The notes: generated from the letters alone by a model not told the origin. Positions 25,801 through 35,316 are shown, numbered from the stretch's first letter. The stretch: 61,843 nucleotides of DNA from Haloglomus irregulare (GCF_007421925.1 NZ_QMDX01000014.1:1-61843); one strand, 5' to 3'. Numbers and translations: made by a program.

Positions 25801-26701
25801 TCCACGCCATTTCGTCGACATCGACGACCTGACGGCCGAGGAACTGCACACCGTCCTGACCCGCGCGACCGACCTGAAGGAGCGCGAGCGGCGCGGCAAA
25901 CACCACCCGCTCCTCTCCGGACAGACGCTGGGGATGGTCTTCGAGAAGCCCTCCACCCGGACCCGGGTCTCCTTCGAGACGGGGATGACACAGCTCGGCG
26001 GGTACGCGGTGTTCCTCGGCCCGGACGACATCCATCTGGGGCACGGCGAGCCGGTCAAGGACACGGCCCGCGCGCTGTCGCGGTACGTGGACCTGCTGAT
26101 GGCCCGCGTGTTCGACCACGCCGACGTCCAGGAGCTCGCCGAGTACGCCACCGTCCCCGTGGTCAACGGGCTGACCGACGACGCCCACCCCTGCCAGACG
26201 CTGGCGGACCTCCTCACCATCCGCGAGCAGTTCGGCGACTTCGAGACGCCGCGGGTCGTGTGGGTCGGCGACGGTAACAACGTCGCCCAGTCGCTCGTGC
26301 TCGGCGCGGCGATGGTCGACCTCGACCTGACCGTCGCGACCCCGCCGGAGTACGACATCGACGACGCCGTCCTCGACCGGGCCGCCGAGCTGGGGACGCC
26401 GCCCGAGACCACGACCGACCCCCGGGCCGCCACCGAGGGTGCCGACATCGTCTACACGGACGTCTGGGTCAGCATGGGGGAGGAGGACGAGCGGGCGGCG
26501 AAACTGGAGCGGTTCCAGCGTGGCGGCTTCCGGGTGGACGCGGACCTGCTCGGCCCGGATACCCGGGTGATGCACTGTCTCCCTGCCCACCGGGGGGAGG
26601 AGATCACCGACGAGGTGATGGAGTCCGACCGGGCGCTGGTCTGGGACCAGGCCGAGAACCGGCTCCACGCCCAGAAGGGGCTGCTGACCTGGCTGGACTG
26701 A
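25793..26701 (+). CDS. argF: Ornithine carbamoyltransferase
   Basis: 302 residues. Forms citrulline from ornithine and carbamoyl phosphate. Carbamoyl-phosphate motif EKPSTRTRVSFE, the HPCQTLADLLT motif, the WVGDGNNVAQSL segment, and HCLPAHRGEEI with the ornithine-binding Cys. It is the last gene of the operon, overlapping lysK. The citrulline it makes is the substrate of ArgG upstream. Confidence 0.97.
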   Translation: MTDPRHFVDIDDLTAEELHTVLTRATDLKERERRGKHHPLLSGQTLGMVFEKPSTRTRVSFETGMTQLGGYAVFLGPDDIHLGHGEPVKDTARALSRYVDLLMARVFDHADVQELAEYATVPVVNGLTDDAHPCQTLADLLTIREQFGDFETPRVVWVGDGNNVAQSLVLGAAMVDLDLTVATPPEYDIDDAVLDRAAELGTPPETTTDPRAATEGADIVYTDVWVSMGEEDERAAKLERFQRGGFRVDADLLGPDTRVMHCLPAHRGEEITDEVMESDRALVWDQAENRLHAQKGLLTWLD

Positions 26702-26708
26702 GCCGGGG

Positions 26709-27464
26709 TCAGTCGTCGCTCGACGCCCCCGCGAGCGGCGGCCCCGCCTCGGGGTCGCCGCGGGCCGCGGCCTCCAGCCGCCGGAGCGGTCCGGGTCGGG
26801 CGACGGCGTACAGCGTGTCGCCGGCGGCGAGCGCCCGGTCGCGCGAGGGGATGGCCTCGACGGTGCCGCCGACGGGCCGGATGGCGGCGACCGCCGGGGC
26901 GATGGTGCCGACCGTCAGCCCGACCAGCGGGCTCCCCTCCGCGACGGTCGCGACGCCCATCGTCTCCTCGGCGGTCCGCAGGAGCGAGGCGAACTCGCGG
27001 TCGGCCCGCGGGCTCGTCGGGAGCGTGACGAGTCGGTAGCGCGTCGTGTCGTCCAGCCGGTCGGTCTCGGCCTCGTCGACGGCCAGCGTCACGACGTCGC
27101 CGGCGCTGCCCCGGAACTCCGCGGCGGTCACGCGCTCGGGGTCGTCGTCCTCGCCGCCGGGCCGATACAGCCGCACCACGTCGCCGGCCCGGGCGGCGTC
27201 GGCGGGGTCGGCACGGACCGACACCGCGGCGGTCCCGGGCGGGAGCGACGGGCCGATGCCGGCCTCACGGGCCCCGAGCGCGAGGTAGGAGACGGTCCCC
27301 GTCTCGTCGAGGTCGATGTCCACGTGGCCGACGCCGTGGTCCGTCTTGAGCCGCCCGACGAGCCGCTTGCGGAGCTCCTCGACGGTCAGTCGGCGCGGGA
27401 AGACCAGCGTCGCGCCCGCGATGTCGGCCTTCGTCTCCGGCGGGACCGGGTCGTACCCCTCCAT
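26709..27464 (-). CDS. RCK/TrkA-C domain protein next to a K+ channel
   Basis: 251 residues from the ATG at 27464. Two TrkA-C-like (RCK_C) modules can be recognised: VVRLYRPGGEDD preceded by a beta-rich segment, and GSPLVGLTVGTIAP ... GDTLYAVARPGPLRRLE near the C-terminus. Such domains bind nucleotides or cations and gate K+ channels or transporters. Coding-like sequence continues in frame 32 codons upstream of 27464 without ATG, GTG or TTG, reaching a CTG at 27560, so the true N-terminus is uncertain. It is divergent from the channel gene and may regulate it. Confidence 0.75.
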   Translation of the reverse strand: MEGYDPVPPETKADIAGATLVFPRRLTVEELRKRLVGRLKTDHGVGHVDIDLDETGTVSYLALGAREAGIGPSLPPGTAAVSVRADPADAARAGDVVRLYRPGGEDDDPERVTAAEFRGSAGDVVTLAVDEAETDRLDDTTRYRLVTLPTSPRADREFASLLRTAEETMGVATVAEGSPLVGLTVGTIAPAVAAIRPVGGTVEAIPSRDRALAAGDTLYAVARPGPLRRLEAAARGDPEAGPPLAGASSDD

Positions 27465-27582
27465 GTCCGCGACCGACTCGGGGAGGTCGACCGTGACGAC
27501 GCGGCCGACGGCCTGGACGACCCGCGAGACCTCGCCCTCGGCGCGGTCGGCGCCGGTCAGCGCGAACGCGCCGGTACCGGGG

Positions 27583-27592
27583 TAGTTTTGTC
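27583..27592. promoter_or_regulatory. Shared AT box between divergent RCK and K+ channel genes
   Basis: AGTTTTGTCG is the only AT-rich stretch between the two genes. It lies about 27 nt before the ATG at 27614 (plus strand). On the minus strand, the predicted start 25-28 nt away coincides with the CTG at 27560. Confidence 0.4.
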
Positions 27593-27613
27593 GACCGGGA
27601 GCGACCCGGGGCT

Positions 27614-28942
27614 ATGAGCGGTGTCGACGACGAACCGGACGAGGCCCGCGAGCCGGGCCGCCGGGCCGGCCGGTCGCTGTTCCGGGTTCGCGCCGCGGTC
27701 GGCCTCGTCACCGTCGTCGCCCTCCTCTCGGTGATCACCGGCATCGTGAACATCGGCAGCCCGGCGACCGGCGGGCCACTATCGGCGTACGTCCCGGGGT
27801 CGGTCGAGCGGGCGTTCGGCTTCACCGGCGCGCTCACAGGGTTCGTCCTGCTGGCCACCTCCGCCGGACTCCGGCGGGGGGTCCGCGCGGCCTGGTCCCT
27901 CGCCGTCGTCCTGCTTCCGGTGACGGCGCTCCAGGGGCTGGTCGGCTCCACCGCCATCGCGGTCGCCGGGCGGACGCTGCCGGTGGCGGCACCGCTCGTC
28001 GCGCTGTCCGTGCTATCGCTGCTCGGACTGCTACTCAACTACCGCGCGTTCGACCGGGCGTTCGACGTCAGCACGTCCCAGCTGGCGGCGCTTTCGGCCA
28101 TCGTCGGCTCGCTGGTCTACGGCACCGTCGGCACGTTCGCGCTGCGGGAGAGCTTCGAGGGCGTCGACTCCCTGACCGACGCCCTCTACTTCGCGCTGGT
28201 CACGGCATCGACCGTCGGCTACGGTGACGTGACGCCGGCCACGGAGACCGCCAGGCTGTTCGCCCTGAGCGCGCTCGTCATCGGGACCGCGTCGTTCGCG
28301 GTCGCGCTGGGGACGCTGCTGACGCCGGCCATCGAGGCCCGCCTCGCCGAGGCACTGGGAACTATGAGCGACTCACAACTGGAACTGCTGGACGACCACG
28401 TCATCGTGGTCGGATTCAGCGACATGACGGAACCGATCATCGAGGAACTGGGCGACGTGCCGTTCGTCGTCATCACCCGCGACGAGGAGAAGGCCCGGCG
28501 GCTCCGGGACCGGGACGCGGAGGTCATCGTGGCGGACCCGTCCGACGAGGAGCCGCTCCGGCGGGTCGGGATCGGCCGCGCCCGCGCACTGGTCGCTGCG
28601 ACCGACGACGACGCACAGGACGCTCTCGCGGTGCTCACCGCCCGCGAACTCAACCCCGGCCTGAACATCGTCGCCGCCGTCACCGAGCGACAGAACGAGA
28701 GGAAGCTGAAGCGGGCCGGCGCCGACACCGTCCTCTCGCCGGCTGTCATCGGCGGTCACCTGCTCGTCCAGTCCGCGCTCGGCGAGGCCGGCATGGAGGA
28801 GTTCGCCGCGCACATCCTGGCGGCTCCCGACGAGGAGGCCCTGGCGCCGGACCACCCCGACGAGGCGGCGGCCTCGGACGGAGGCGAGTCGGACGCAGCC
28901 GACCGGGGTGGTCCCGAATCTGCTGACGAACGAGGCGATTGA
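27614..28942 (+). CDS. K+ channel with RCK domain (Kch/TrkA-N type)
   Basis: 442 residues. Five hydrophobic helices lie at about 27-48, 68-88, 94-112, 122-143 and 155-178. They are followed by a pore loop with the selectivity filter TVGYGD (STVGYGDVTPAT) and a last helix around 215-236, the plan of a six-TM channel without an obvious voltage-sensor Arg ladder. The cytoplasmic RCK (TrkA-N) domain begins at DHVIVVGFSDMTEPIIEEL and carries DAEVIVADPSDEEPLRR and ALVAATDDDAQ. The N-terminal glycine loop (GFSDMT) departs from GxGxxG, so nucleotide binding may differ. Function: ligand-gated K+ flux across the membrane. Confidence 0.9.
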   Translation: MSGVDDEPDEAREPGRRAGRSLFRVRAAVGLVTVVALLSVITGIVNIGSPATGGPLSAYVPGSVERAFGFTGALTGFVLLATSAGLRRGVRAAWSLAVVLLPVTALQGLVGSTAIAVAGRTLPVAAPLVALSVLSLLGLLLNYRAFDRAFDVSTSQLAALSAIVGSLVYGTVGTFALRESFEGVDSLTDALYFALVTASTVGYGDVTPATETARLFALSALVIGTASFAVALGTLLTPAIEARLAEALGTMSDSQLELLDDHVIVVGFSDMTEPIIEELGDVPFVVITRDEEKARRLRDRDAEVIVADPSDEEPLRRVGIGRARALVAATDDDAQDALAVLTARELNPGLNIVAAVTERQNERKLKRAGADTVLSPAVIGGHLLVQSALGEAGMEEFAAHILAAPDEEALAPDHPDEAAASDGGESDAADRGGPESADERGD

Positions 28943-29023
28943 TTCCGCTATCGCCCGGTTTCGAACGCTATATCCGATACTGTCGGTGAACATGGCGGTT
29001 CGTCCGGAACCCGCGGTCGAAGC

Positions 29024-30109
29024 TCATCGCCCGATATCGAACTCGGCGAAGACCTCGTCGATGTCGTCGACGAACTCCCGGAGCATCGCGCGGTCGACGT
29101 GGGGCATCAGCACGACACGGGCCTCGTCGCGACCGGTGCGCGAGAGCCGCCAGCCCCGGTCCCGGAGCGTGTCCATGAGGCGGTCGGGCATGTCCGCCGC
29201 GACGATGGGGAGGACCGGCGGGACGACATCGAAGCCGCGGGCCCGGAGCTTCGCGGTGAGCCACTCGGCGTCGGCCTGGGACTCGTAGTACTGCTCCCGG
29301 TAGCCGTCCGGCCAGAGCGCCTCCATCGCGGCCACGGCGGAGGCGACGCCCGCACCGGAGCGGGTGCCGGTGAGCGTCACCTGCGAGGTGGACTCGAGAT
29401 ACGGCGTGTCGATGGCGAGCTCGTCCAGCAGTTCGGGCCCCCGCGCGAGCAGGCCGCCCGCGGGCACCGCGGCCTGGCCCAGCTTGTGCGGGTCGATGGT
29501 CATCGTGTCGATGTCGGCGGAGGCGAAGTTCCAGTCGAAGCTGGTGAACGGGAGGACGAAGCCGCCCCAGGCGGCGTCGACGTGGCAGAGCGCCCCCACG
29601 TCATCGGCGAGATCGGCCAGCGCCGGGATGTCGTCGACGCGGCCGTACTCCGTCGAGCCGGCGACCCCGACGACGGCGACGGTGTCCTCGTCGATCTGCT
29701 CCTTGACCGCCTCCAGGTTGGCGGTGTAGTCCGACAGCGGCGCGGTCCGGAGTTCGACGCCCAGCACGTCGGCGGCCTTCCAGAACGAGAAGTGCGCGTG
29801 CTGGGGGACGACGACGTTCGGCGTGCGGGTGTCGGTCTCGAAGCGGTTGCGGGCGATGCGGACGGCCTGGATGTTGGCCTCGGTGCCGCCGGAGGCGACG
29901 TAGCCCGCGACGTCGGGGAGCCCGACGACCCCGCCGAGCAGGTCGACGGCCCGTCGCTCCAGCGACGCGACGGTCTCGTAGGTCCCCGGGTCGCCCGGGT
30001 TCGTCGCGAGGAACCGCTCGGCCGCATCCCTGGCCGCGGGGTGTGGCCGGGTACACATCGACGAGAGAACGCGCCCGAAGTCCTGTGGGTTCCGTTCGAC
30101 CCGCTGCAT
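29024..30109 (-). CDS. mfnA: L-aspartate/tyrosine decarboxylase MfnA
   Basis: 361 residues. Group II PLP decarboxylase. The Schiff-base Lys is in [16 protein letters not shown]; the segment [19 protein letters not shown] binds PLP phosphate; HVDAAWGGF carries the conserved Asp. In haloarchaea without methanofuran the likely product is beta-alanine from aspartate for coenzyme A; in methanogens it makes tyramine. The substrate is inferred from lineage. The N-terminal [19 protein letters not shown] is characteristic of the haloarchaeal group. Confidence 0.88.
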   Translation of the reverse strand: MQRVERNPQDFGRVLSSMCTRPHPAARDAAERFLATNPGDPGTYETVASLERRAVDLLGGVVGLPDVAGYVASGGTEANIQAVRIARNRFETDTRTPNVVVPQHAHFSFWKAADVLGVELRTAPLSDYTANLEAVKEQIDEDTVAVVGVAGSTEYGRVDDIPALADLADDVGALCHVDAAWGGFVLPFTSFDWNFASADIDTMTIDPHKLGQAAVPAGGLLARGPELLDELAIDTPYLESTSQVTLTGTRSGAGVASAVAAMEALWPDGYREQYYESQADAEWLTAKLRARGFDVVPPVLPIVAADMPDRLMDTLRDRGWRLSRTGRDEARVVLMPHVDRAMLREFVDDIDEVFAEFDIGR

Positions 30110-30225
30110 CTACCCCGGAACGAGTGGAGGCGTTGGCTTAGGTATTGCGCCACGGACTGACGGGAGTTATCGGCGGCCGTCGATGGTGGCCCGCGACCCC
30201 GGGCCGTGAGCGTCCGACCGTCGCG

Positions 30226-31029
30226 TCAGCCGTTCCGGTTGCGGAGCGCCTCGCCGGTCCAGTCGGGCTGGGAGACGCTCGGGGCGTCCAGCCGCTGGGT
30301 CTCGTAGCCGATGCGGAACGTCCGGACCTCCCCGCGAAGCTCGTAGGAGCCCTCCGCCACGAAGGTGTGGATGCGGCCCTGCGAGTCCACCACGAACCGG
30401 GCCTCGTACGCCTCGACCTGGCTCCGGTTCACCGGCAGCGCGTTGGCGTCAGCCGGGGGCGTCGTCGTCTCGAAGACGGTCAGGGTCCGGCCGTCCTCCT
30501 CCCGGGTCTCGGCGGCGGTCGCCGCCGAGCCGTTGAGGTAGGTACCGAGCAGCGCGGCGCCGGAGAGGCTCCGCATCGGCGCCGCCTGGTCCCGGACCTG
30601 GTAGCGGGTCGTGTTCCCGACCTGGCCGCGGGTCACCCAGACCGACCGGTTGCCCCAGTGGTCGAACCGGACGAAGCCGCTGCCGCCCCCGTTGACCGTC
30701 CGGTACTGGTACTCGCCGCCACCGGCCTCGACGACGGTCTGCTGACTGCGCTGGACGTCGGTGACCCGGTCCTGCTGGACGACGGTGGCGTTGACCCGAA
30801 CACGGTTCTCGAAGCCGGCATCGACGAGCCCCTGCTGGTGGGCGGCCAGGAGCGCCGTGGTGTTCGTCACTTCGCCGTCCTCGACGCCGGGGAGGGCACT
30901 GCCCGTGGCGCCGTCGCCGCCGTCGCTGCCGTCGCCGCCATCACCGCCGTCTCCGAGCGCGAGCCCGTTGCAGCCGGCGGTCACGAGCAACAGGGCGAGC
31001 GCCAGCGCCGCGAGCGAGGACCGTTGCAT
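30226..31029 (-). CDS. Haloarchaeal lipoprotein of unknown function
   Basis: 267 residues. The signal peptide LAALALALLLVTAGC ends in a lipobox Cys (residue about 19). A Gly/Asp spacer precedes a beta-rich domain that includes YQYRTVNGGGSGFVRFDHWG and FVVDSQGRIHTF, similar in plan to haloarchaeal DUF7537-type lipoproteins (name from memory). It should be anchored on the outer face of the membrane. No operon partner is clear; ppsA ends 57 bp upstream on the same strand. Confidence 0.7.
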   Translation of the reverse strand: MQRSSLAALALALLLVTAGCNGLALGDGGDGGDGSDGGDGATGSALPGVEDGEVTNTTALLAAHQQGLVDAGFENRVRVNATVVQQDRVTDVQRSQQTVVEAGGGEYQYRTVNGGGSGFVRFDHWGNRSVWVTRGQVGNTTRYQVRDQAAPMRSLSGAALLGTYLNGSAATAAETREEDGRTLTVFETTTPPADANALPVNRSQVEAYEARFVVDSQGRIHTFVAEGSYELRGEVRTFRIGYETQRLDAPSVSQPDWTGEALRNRNG

Positions 31030-31086
31030 GGCTCCCGGTCGGCGATGACGGGGTAAAAGCCTCGTGGGTCGTGGTCGCGACGCGGC

Positions 31087-33360
31087 TCAGCGGACGGAGT
31101 CCAGCAGCAGCTGCTGCTCGATGCGCTTGACCTCGTGCTGGACGTCGCGAACGGCGTCGATGTTGGCCGAGATGGAGGAGACGCCCTCGTTGACGAGGAA
31201 GCGGGCCATCTCCGGCTTGGAGCCGGCCTGCCCGCAGATGGATGTCGCCACGTCGTGCTCGCGGCAGGTCCCGATGACCCCCGCGATGAGCTCCAGCACG
31301 GCCGGGTGGAGCTCGTCGAACTGGTCGGCGACGTTGCCGTTGTTCCGGTCGACCGCCAGCGTGTACTGGGTGAGGTCGTTCGTCCCAAAGGAGGCGAAGT
31401 CGATGCCCTGCTCGATCATCGACTCGACGGTGAGCGCGGCGGCGGGCGTCTCGACCATCACGCCCCAGTCGCGCTTCTCCGTGTCGATGCCGGCCTCCTC
31501 CATCAGCGTCCGCGCCCGGCGGACGTCCTCGCCGTCGTTGACCAGCGGGAGCATCAGTTCGACGTTGTCGTAGCCCATGTCCCAGAGCCGGCGGAACGCT
31601 TCCAGCTCGTGGGCGAACACGTCCGGCCGGTCGAGCGAGCGCCGGATGCCCCGGTAGCCCAGCATCGGGTTGTGCTCGTGCGGTTCGTCCTCGCCGCCCT
31701 CCAGCTGGCGGAACTCGTCGGTCGGGGCGTCCAGGGTGCGGACCCGCACCGGACGGGGGTAGAACTCGTCGGCCACGCCCCGGACGCCGCGGATGATCTC
31801 GTCGACGTAGGCGTCCTCGCCGTGGTTCTCGATGTAGTGTTCGGGCGTCTCGTTCGTCGAGAGGATCATATGCTCCATCCGGAGCAGCCCGACGCCGTCG
31901 GCGCCGGTCTGGGCGGCGCGCTCGGCCGCCTCCGGGATGGAGACGTTCACCTTGATCTCCGTCGCCGTCATCGGTTTCACCGGGTTCTGCGGGCGGACCT
32001 CGTCCAGACGGTCCTCCTTGGTGGTCTCCTCGTCGGCGGTGCCCTCGGAGATGGTCCCCCTGTCACCGTCGATGGTGACGAGCTGGCCGTCGCCGAGGAC
32101 CTTGCTCCCGGTGCCCGTCCCGACGACGGCGGGGACGCCGAGTTCCCGGGAGACGATGGCCGCGTGGCTCGTCATCCCGCCCTCGTCGGTCACGATGCCG
32201 GCGGCCCGTTTCATCGCGGGGACCATGTCCGGCGTGGTCATCTCCGTGACGATGATGTCGCCCTCGCCGACCTTGTCGAGGCCGTCGAGCTTGCGGACGA
32301 TACGGGCCGCCCCGCTCACGATGCCGGGTGAGGCGCCGACCCCCTTCAGCAGGACGTCGTCGCTGTCGCCGCTCCCGTCGCTCACGGCCGCGTCGGCGCC
32401 GGCCCCGGCTCCGGCGTCGCTGATGGTCGTGATGGGCCGGGACTGGAGCATGTAGACGTCCCCGCCCGTGATCGCCCACTCGATGTCCTGGGGGTCACCG
32501 TAGTGGTCCTCGGCGCGCTTGCCGAGGTTGATGAGGGCCTCGACCTCCGGCTCGTCGAGCACCTGGGCCTCGCGCAACTCCTCGTCGACCTCGCGCTCTA
32601 TCGTCTTCCCCGTCTCGGGGTCCTTCTCCATCATCGTCTTCTTGTCCGCGATGGTGGCGTCGAGTATCTCGCCGGTCTCGCGGTCGATGACGTAGTTGTC
32701 GGGGGAGACGGAGCCGGAGACGACGGCCTCGCCCAGCCCCCACGCGGCCTCGATGATGATCTTCGGCTCGCCGGTCGAGGGGTGGCTGGTGAACATGACG
32801 CCGGACTTCTCGGCGTCGACCATCCGCTGGACGACCACCGCGATGTCGACGATGTCGTGGGCGAACCCCTGCTCCTGTCGGTAGTAGATCGCCCGCTGGG
32901 TGAACAGCGAGGCCCAGCACCGCTTCACGCGGTCGACCAGGTCCTCGCCGGTGATGTTGAGGAACGTCTCCTGCTGTCCGGCGAACGAGGCGTCCGGGAG
33001 GTCCTCCGCGGTAGCCGAGGAGCGGACGGCGACGAACGCCTCGCCGTCGTCGAGGTCGGCGTAGGTGTCGACGATTCCCTGCCGGATGTGCTCGGGCATC
33101 TCCGTCTCCAGGATGAGCTCCTTGGCGTGGGCCTCGGCCTCCGCGAGGGCCGTGGAGTCCTCGGTGTCCACGTCGACGGCCGCGAACAGCTCCTCGTCGA
33201 TACCGGTCGACTCGATGAACTCGCGGTAGGTGCCCGCGGTCACGACGAACCCCGGCGGCACCGGGAGGCCGGCGGCGGTCATCTCCCCGAGGGAGGCGCC
33301 CTTGCCGCCGACGGAGTCGAGGTCCTCAGCCCCGATCTCGTCGAGCCAGAGTACTGCCAT
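31087..33360 (-). CDS. ppsA: Phosphoenolpyruvate synthase
   Basis: 757 residues from the ATG at 33360 (MAVLWLDEIGAEDLDSVGGKGASLGEM in part). Converts pyruvate and ATP to PEP, AMP and phosphate for gluconeogenesis. N-terminal ATP-grasp domain (VRSSATAEDLPDASFAGQQ), swivelling domain with the phospho-His in GGMTSHAAIVSRELG, and C-terminal TIM barrel (GVMVETPAAA, FGTNDLTQYTLAVDRN, CGQAGSKPEMA). A Gly/Ala/Asp-rich linker (AGAGAGADAAV) lies between the first two domains. The in-frame start at 33417 is less likely because the family begins at this Met. Confidence 0.96.
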   Translation of the reverse strand: MAVLWLDEIGAEDLDSVGGKGASLGEMTAAGLPVPPGFVVTAGTYREFIESTGIDEELFAAVDVDTEDSTALAEAEAHAKELILETEMPEHIRQGIVDTYADLDDGEAFVAVRSSATAEDLPDASFAGQQETFLNITGEDLVDRVKRCWASLFTQRAIYYRQEQGFAHDIVDIAVVVQRMVDAEKSGVMFTSHPSTGEPKIIIEAAWGLGEAVVSGSVSPDNYVIDRETGEILDATIADKKTMMEKDPETGKTIEREVDEELREAQVLDEPEVEALINLGKRAEDHYGDPQDIEWAITGGDVYMLQSRPITTISDAGAGAGADAAVSDGSGDSDDVLLKGVGASPGIVSGAARIVRKLDGLDKVGEGDIIVTEMTTPDMVPAMKRAAGIVTDEGGMTSHAAIVSRELGVPAVVGTGTGSKVLGDGQLVTIDGDRGTISEGTADEETTKEDRLDEVRPQNPVKPMTATEIKVNVSIPEAAERAAQTGADGVGLLRMEHMILSTNETPEHYIENHGEDAYVDEIIRGVRGVADEFYPRPVRVRTLDAPTDEFRQLEGGEDEPHEHNPMLGYRGIRRSLDRPDVFAHELEAFRRLWDMGYDNVELMLPLVNDGEDVRRARTLMEEAGIDTEKRDWGVMVETPAAALTVESMIEQGIDFASFGTNDLTQYTLAVDRNNGNVADQFDELHPAVLELIAGVIGTCREHDVATSICGQAGSKPEMARFLVNEGVSSISANIDAVRDVQHEVKRIEQQLLLDSVR

Positions 33361-33479
33361 TACCGGACGAACCGCTACGCCGACAAAGAAGGTTCCGAAC
33401 CACGCCGCGAGGGGCAATTCTTACCATGCCAGTGACCAGTGCCGTCCCGCACCGAGGCCGGTCCTCGCCCGCGTTCCCC

Positions 33480-33593
33480 TCAGAACGGTACCAGCCGCGG
33501 GACAGCGATGCCGGCCGCGGCCAGCCCGACGAACGACAGCAGCAGGTACAGCAGGAGGACGAGGACGTTGCGCTTGTGCGTTCCGGGGGCCAT
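33480..33593 (-). CDS. Small single-pass membrane protein
   Basis: 37 residues from the ATG at 33593. An alternative ATG at 33629 adds 12 residues. Sequence: a basic start (MAPGTHKRN) followed by one strong membrane helix (VLVLLLYLLLSFVGLAAAGI) and a short tail VPRLVPF. The positive N-terminus followed by hydrophobic residues and the good codon use argue that it is real. It lies upstream of ppsA on the same strand, 120 bp from its start. Function unknown. Confidence 0.6.
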   Translation of the reverse strand: MAPGTHKRNVLVLLLYLLLSFVGLAAAGIAVPRLVPF

Positions 33594-33629
33594 CCCGGGG
33601 ATCAGGGACGTGACGGGTGGTCTGGGCAT

Positions 33630-34007
33630 GCTTCCCTCCATCGTCCCACCGGTCAGCCGCTACCTCCTTCGGTTTCCGGCGTGGATGCCACCGTGGGCAT
33701 CGCCGTCTCGGTGGACATCACGGCCGTATCGGAATCGCCGACGAACTGGCTTTGCGCCTCTTTGTCGCCTGTCTTCCTCTTGAACCATGGTTTCCCCTGA
33801 CCCCGCCCCTATTACAAACTATATTAACATCTGATATAAAGTCTCGGAATAATCAATATACAAACAGGTTTTCCCGCTGTACGCTCTCTCAGCCGGTCCT
33901 CAGGGTACCGAAGGAGTGTACAACCTGGGGCTGTGTCCCGTTCCGGTGCCGAGCGACCCCGGCGTAACCCCCGCGACTTATCCGTGTCTGTCCCGACCAT
34001 CGAACGT
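33630..34007. other. Gap with a strongly AT-rich stretch
   Basis: 378 bp. The first part is ordinary GC. About 33809-33870 is very AT-rich (ATATTAACATC, GATATAAAG, AATCAATATACAAAC), unlike anything else in the core part of the window. No gene; it could be a promoter cluster, a site of DNA melting or an insertion scar. The DUF5786-like promoter follows at 33977. Confidence 0.45.
33977..33983 (+). promoter_or_regulatory. TATA box of the DUF5786-like gene
   Basis: CTTATCC lies 25-31 nt before the ATG at 34008, giving a leaderless transcript. Confidence 0.5.
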
Positions 34008-34196
34008 ATGGGCTTTGGCAGCTACGACGAGTCCGAGCAGGAGAACCAGCAGCAATCCACCGACGACGAGGACGTGGAGGCGGTCGACGTCCACGAGCAC
34101 GAGCACGATGGCGAGGTCAGCTTCGAGAACAACGCCGGAACGGACGAGCTCATAGACCGGCTCCAGGACATGAAGGACGACGACGAGGAGGAGTAA
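34008..34196 (+). CDS. DUF5786-like small acidic protein
   Basis: 62 residues, starting MGFGSYDESEQENQ at the ATG at 34008. Extremely acidic, with an HEHEHDGEVSFE segment and a C-terminal helix DELIDRLQDMKDD. The pattern (GFGSYDESEQEN start, DELxDRLxxxKD end) is a conserved haloarchaeal family I know as DUF5786; its function is unknown. The upstream extension of the frame (to 33933) lacks these features and lies before the predicted promoter. Confidence 0.8.
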   Translation: MGFGSYDESEQENQQQSTDDEDVEAVDVHEHEHDGEVSFENNAGTDELIDRLQDMKDDDEEE

Positions 34197-34318
34197 CCTC
34201 GCGGCGACCCCTGCTCGGCCCGCCCGATTCGCCCCGGCTCACTACGCACGTCTCCTGCTGCAGTCACCCCTGAGAGCCCGTCCCCGGCAGCGACGCGGCC
34301 CACTGGCAGTCCCCGGCC

Positions 34319-35242
34319 CTACGCCTCGATGATGTCGTCCTCCTCGACGGAGGGGACCGCGATCTCCCCGTCGAGCGCCACGACGGCCTCGCCGCCGACG
34401 CGGACGCGGCCCGCCGTGGTCGCATCGCTCGCGTCCACCCGGACCAGGCCGTCCCGGTCGACGAAGTGGCCCTGCTCGAACAGCATCGTCTCCGGGGTGG
34501 GGTCGAGCGCGCCGAACCGGTCGAGGTAGGCCCCGCAGGCGCCCGACGCCGTGCCGGTGACGGGGTCCTCGGGTACGCCCGCGCCGGGCGCGAACATCCG
34601 GGCGTGAAGCGTCGACTCGGCGTCCAGCGTGTCGAAGGTGAACGCGTAGACGCCGGCGCAGTCGTGTTCATCGGTCAGCGCCTCGATGGCGGCCATGTCC
34701 GGCTCCATCCCGCTCAGATCAGCCAGGTACTCCACCGGAATCATCAGGAACGGGAGCCCGGTCGTTGCCCGCGCCAGCGGCAGATCCTCGGAGAGCCCCC
34801 GGAGCCCCTCGACCCGGGTCCCGAGCGCGTCGGCGACGGCCTCGTAGCCGAGGGCGTCGAGTTCGCGGATCTCCGGCGGGTTCTGGGTCATCCACACCGT
34901 CCCGCCGTCCACCTCGATGTCGAGGACGCCGACGTTCGTCTCCAGGCTGTGGCTCCCGTCCCCGATGTGGCCGTCCGCCGCGAGCAGCGCGTGCGAGGCG
35001 ACCGTCGCGTGCCCGCAGAGGTCCACCTCCTGAGTGGGCGTGAAGTAGCGGACCCGGCGGTCGGCTTCGTCGCTGTGGAGGAGGAAGGCCGTCTCGCTGG
35101 CCCCCAACTCGGCCGCGATGGCCTGTAACTGCTCGTCGGCGAGGCCGCTCGCGTCCGGGAGCACCCCGGCCGCGTTACCCGTCAGCGGCTCGTCGGTGAA
35201 CGCGTCGACCAGCAGGGCGCGTCTGGTGTCGTGGTCGGTCAT
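34319..35242 (-). CDS. PhzF family isomerase/epimerase-like protein
   Basis: 307 residues from the ATG at 35242. PhzF/DapF fold. Typical features: VDAFTDEPLTGNAAGVLPDA, ETAFLL, RVRYFTPTQEVDLCGHATVASH with the catalytic-region Asp/His, and EDPVTGTASGACGAYL. PhzF family members isomerise small acids in phenazine or other pathways; here the substrate is unknown. The preceding in-frame residues (to 35302) are not conserved. Confidence 0.88.
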   Translation of the reverse strand: MTDHDTRRALLVDAFTDEPLTGNAAGVLPDASGLADEQLQAIAAELGASETAFLLHSDEADRRVRYFTPTQEVDLCGHATVASHALLAADGHIGDGSHSLETNVGVLDIEVDGGTVWMTQNPPEIRELDALGYEAVADALGTRVEGLRGLSEDLPLARATTGLPFLMIPVEYLADLSGMEPDMAAIEALTDEHDCAGVYAFTFDTLDAESTLHARMFAPGAGVPEDPVTGTASGACGAYLDRFGALDPTPETMLFEQGHFVDRDGLVRVDASDATTAGRVRVGGEAVVALDGEIAVPSVEEDDIIEA

Positions 35243-35316
35243 ACCCACCGGGACGGGCCGGCCCCGGAAAACTCCGGGTGGTCGCCAGCGGGTGCGTGGC
35301 ACGGGCCGGGGAGACT

